The position numbers and the translations under genes were made by a program. This document shows, in pieces, positions 32,767-33,068 of a DNA stretch of 33,068 bases. The stretch is taken from the NCBI GenBank assembly GCA_009776515.1, contig WRNP01000005.1, positions 1 to 33,068 on the forward strand. Direction: 5' to 3'. This stretch comes from Dehalococcoidia bacterium (GTDB lineage Bacteria; Chloroflexota; Dehalococcoidia; Dehalococcoidales; UBA1222). The notes beneath the pieces were generated by a model that was not told where the DNA came from, ran no database searches, and saw only the letters and a list, made by a program, of their open reading frames with translations. Positions within the stretch are counted from its first letter, which is position 1; the number at the start of each line of letters is the position of its first letter.

Positions 32767-32808
32767 CCAAGCACAGAGGCACCGCCGTGGCGGTGCCTCT
32801 GTGCTTGG
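32767..32808 (-). terminator. Perfect 20-base-arm hairpin after the right-edge gene
   Basis: A 20-base arm (32767-32786) pairs perfectly with 32789-32808 across a two-base centre. It lies 27 bases past the end of the minus-strand surface-protein gene, so it is a good candidate terminator for that gene. No T-run follows on the minus strand, so it may also act as an RNA 3'-end stabiliser. Confidence 0.7.
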
Positions 32809-32835
32809 TTAAACCACTTACTAATCTAAAGAGCC

Positions 32836-33068
32836 TTAAGACTTCCTTGCGTACATCACCACCATCAACACAAGTGCCACCACTAATAAGGCAGCTAGAA
32901 CTACCAGCCACCATGGGAAATTCGAAGCCTCTTTCTCTATCTCGGTATTAGTTATGGTAGCGGTTCTCTGAACTTCCGTCGGTACCGTAGCAGTGATGGT
33001 AGTAGGAACGGTGGTAGGAACAACGGCCGTAGTAGCACTGATCACTGTGGTAGGAATTGTTGTAGCCA
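32836..33068 (-). CDS. C-terminal part of a stalked membrane-anchored surface protein (5' end outside window)
   Basis: The minus-strand frame is open to the window edge and stops at TAA 32838-32836, so only the last 76 or so residues are present; the GTG at 33045 is inside the coding region, not a start. The visible part begins with a Thr/Val/Pro-rich stalk (ATTIPTT, AVVPTTVPTTITATVPTE), then a charged stretch, then one hydrophobic helix (PWWLVVLAALLVVALVLMVVMY) and the basic tail ARKS. This is the usual layout of a single-pass C-terminally anchored exported protein. The anchor is unrelated in sequence to the three-helix module of the other two surface proteins. The ectodomain is unknown. Confidence 0.8.
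   Translation of the reverse strand, partial: ATTIPTTVISATTAVVPTTVPTTITATVPTEVQRTATITNTEIEKEASNFPWWLVVLAALLVVALVLMVVMYARKS

Noticed and set aside
32745..32770. tRNA-like T-arm (TCAATTC loop flanked by five pairs) followed by ACCA
   Set aside because: No acceptor, D-arm or anticodon arm can be placed around it, and the spacing from the T-arm to ACCA is wrong.

Overview
Organism and overall character. The window reads as a stretch of bacterial chromosome: dense, mostly single-copy housekeeping genes interrupted by a few accessory and cell-surface genes. No phage, transposase, CRISPR array, rRNA or tRNA gene was found. Several features together suggest the Chloroflexota, perhaps Dehalococcoidia: the run of metG, polyprenyl synthase and ftsH genes, an EF-G-like second translation GTPase, a T-box-controlled trp operon, and large Thr/Pro-stalked surface proteins anchored by C-terminal membrane segments. 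This is inference from gene content. No marker in the window proves the taxonomy.

Layout. (1) 1-480 is the 3' end of a surface protein (stalk plus three membrane helices). (2) 837-2771 is ftsH, facing a minus-strand block: polyprenyl synthase, metG, a small Cys-rich protein, rsmI, uvrC and an Ala-rich coiled-coil protein (2946-9384). (3) 9629-14316 on the plus strand holds a Xer-type recombinase with a coupled small membrane protein, an EF-G-like GTPase and a CaCA-family cation exchanger. (4) 14386-19221 is a tryptophan operon trpE-G-D-C-F behind a tryptophan T-box riboswitch; trpB and trpA are absent. (5) 19458-27141 is accessory: an AAA/DUF4143 ATPase on the minus strand, an endonuclease/exonuclease/phosphatase-fold enzyme, a 1349-residue surface protein with 14 RCC1 repeats, and a small lipoprotein. 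(6) 27437-32532 on the minus strand holds prfA-prmC, acs and a sugar-nucleotide pyrophosphorylase. (7) The right edge holds the C-terminus of another Thr/Pro-stalked membrane protein on the minus strand.

How the genes work together. The trp genes convert chorismate to indole-3-glycerol phosphate, and the leader should sense uncharged tRNA-Trp. prfA and prmC encode release factor 1 and the enzyme that methylates its GGQ glutamine. metG and the polyprenyl synthase overlap and are probably co-transcribed. The RCC1 protein and the left-edge partial gene share the same three-helix C-terminal module, so they look like members of one exported-protein family.

Most notable observations. The T-box can be folded by hand, with a UGG specifier and an antiterminator bulge matching a GCCA tRNA end. 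The surface protein carries exactly 14 RCC1 repeats, the number needed for two seven-bladed propellers. The EF-G homologue has Tyr for the catalytic switch II His and SKMD for NKMD. A recurring extended -10 motif (ATGNTAWAAT-like) precedes several genes, and at uvrC, metG and rsmI it lies so close to the start codon that leaderless mRNAs are likely.
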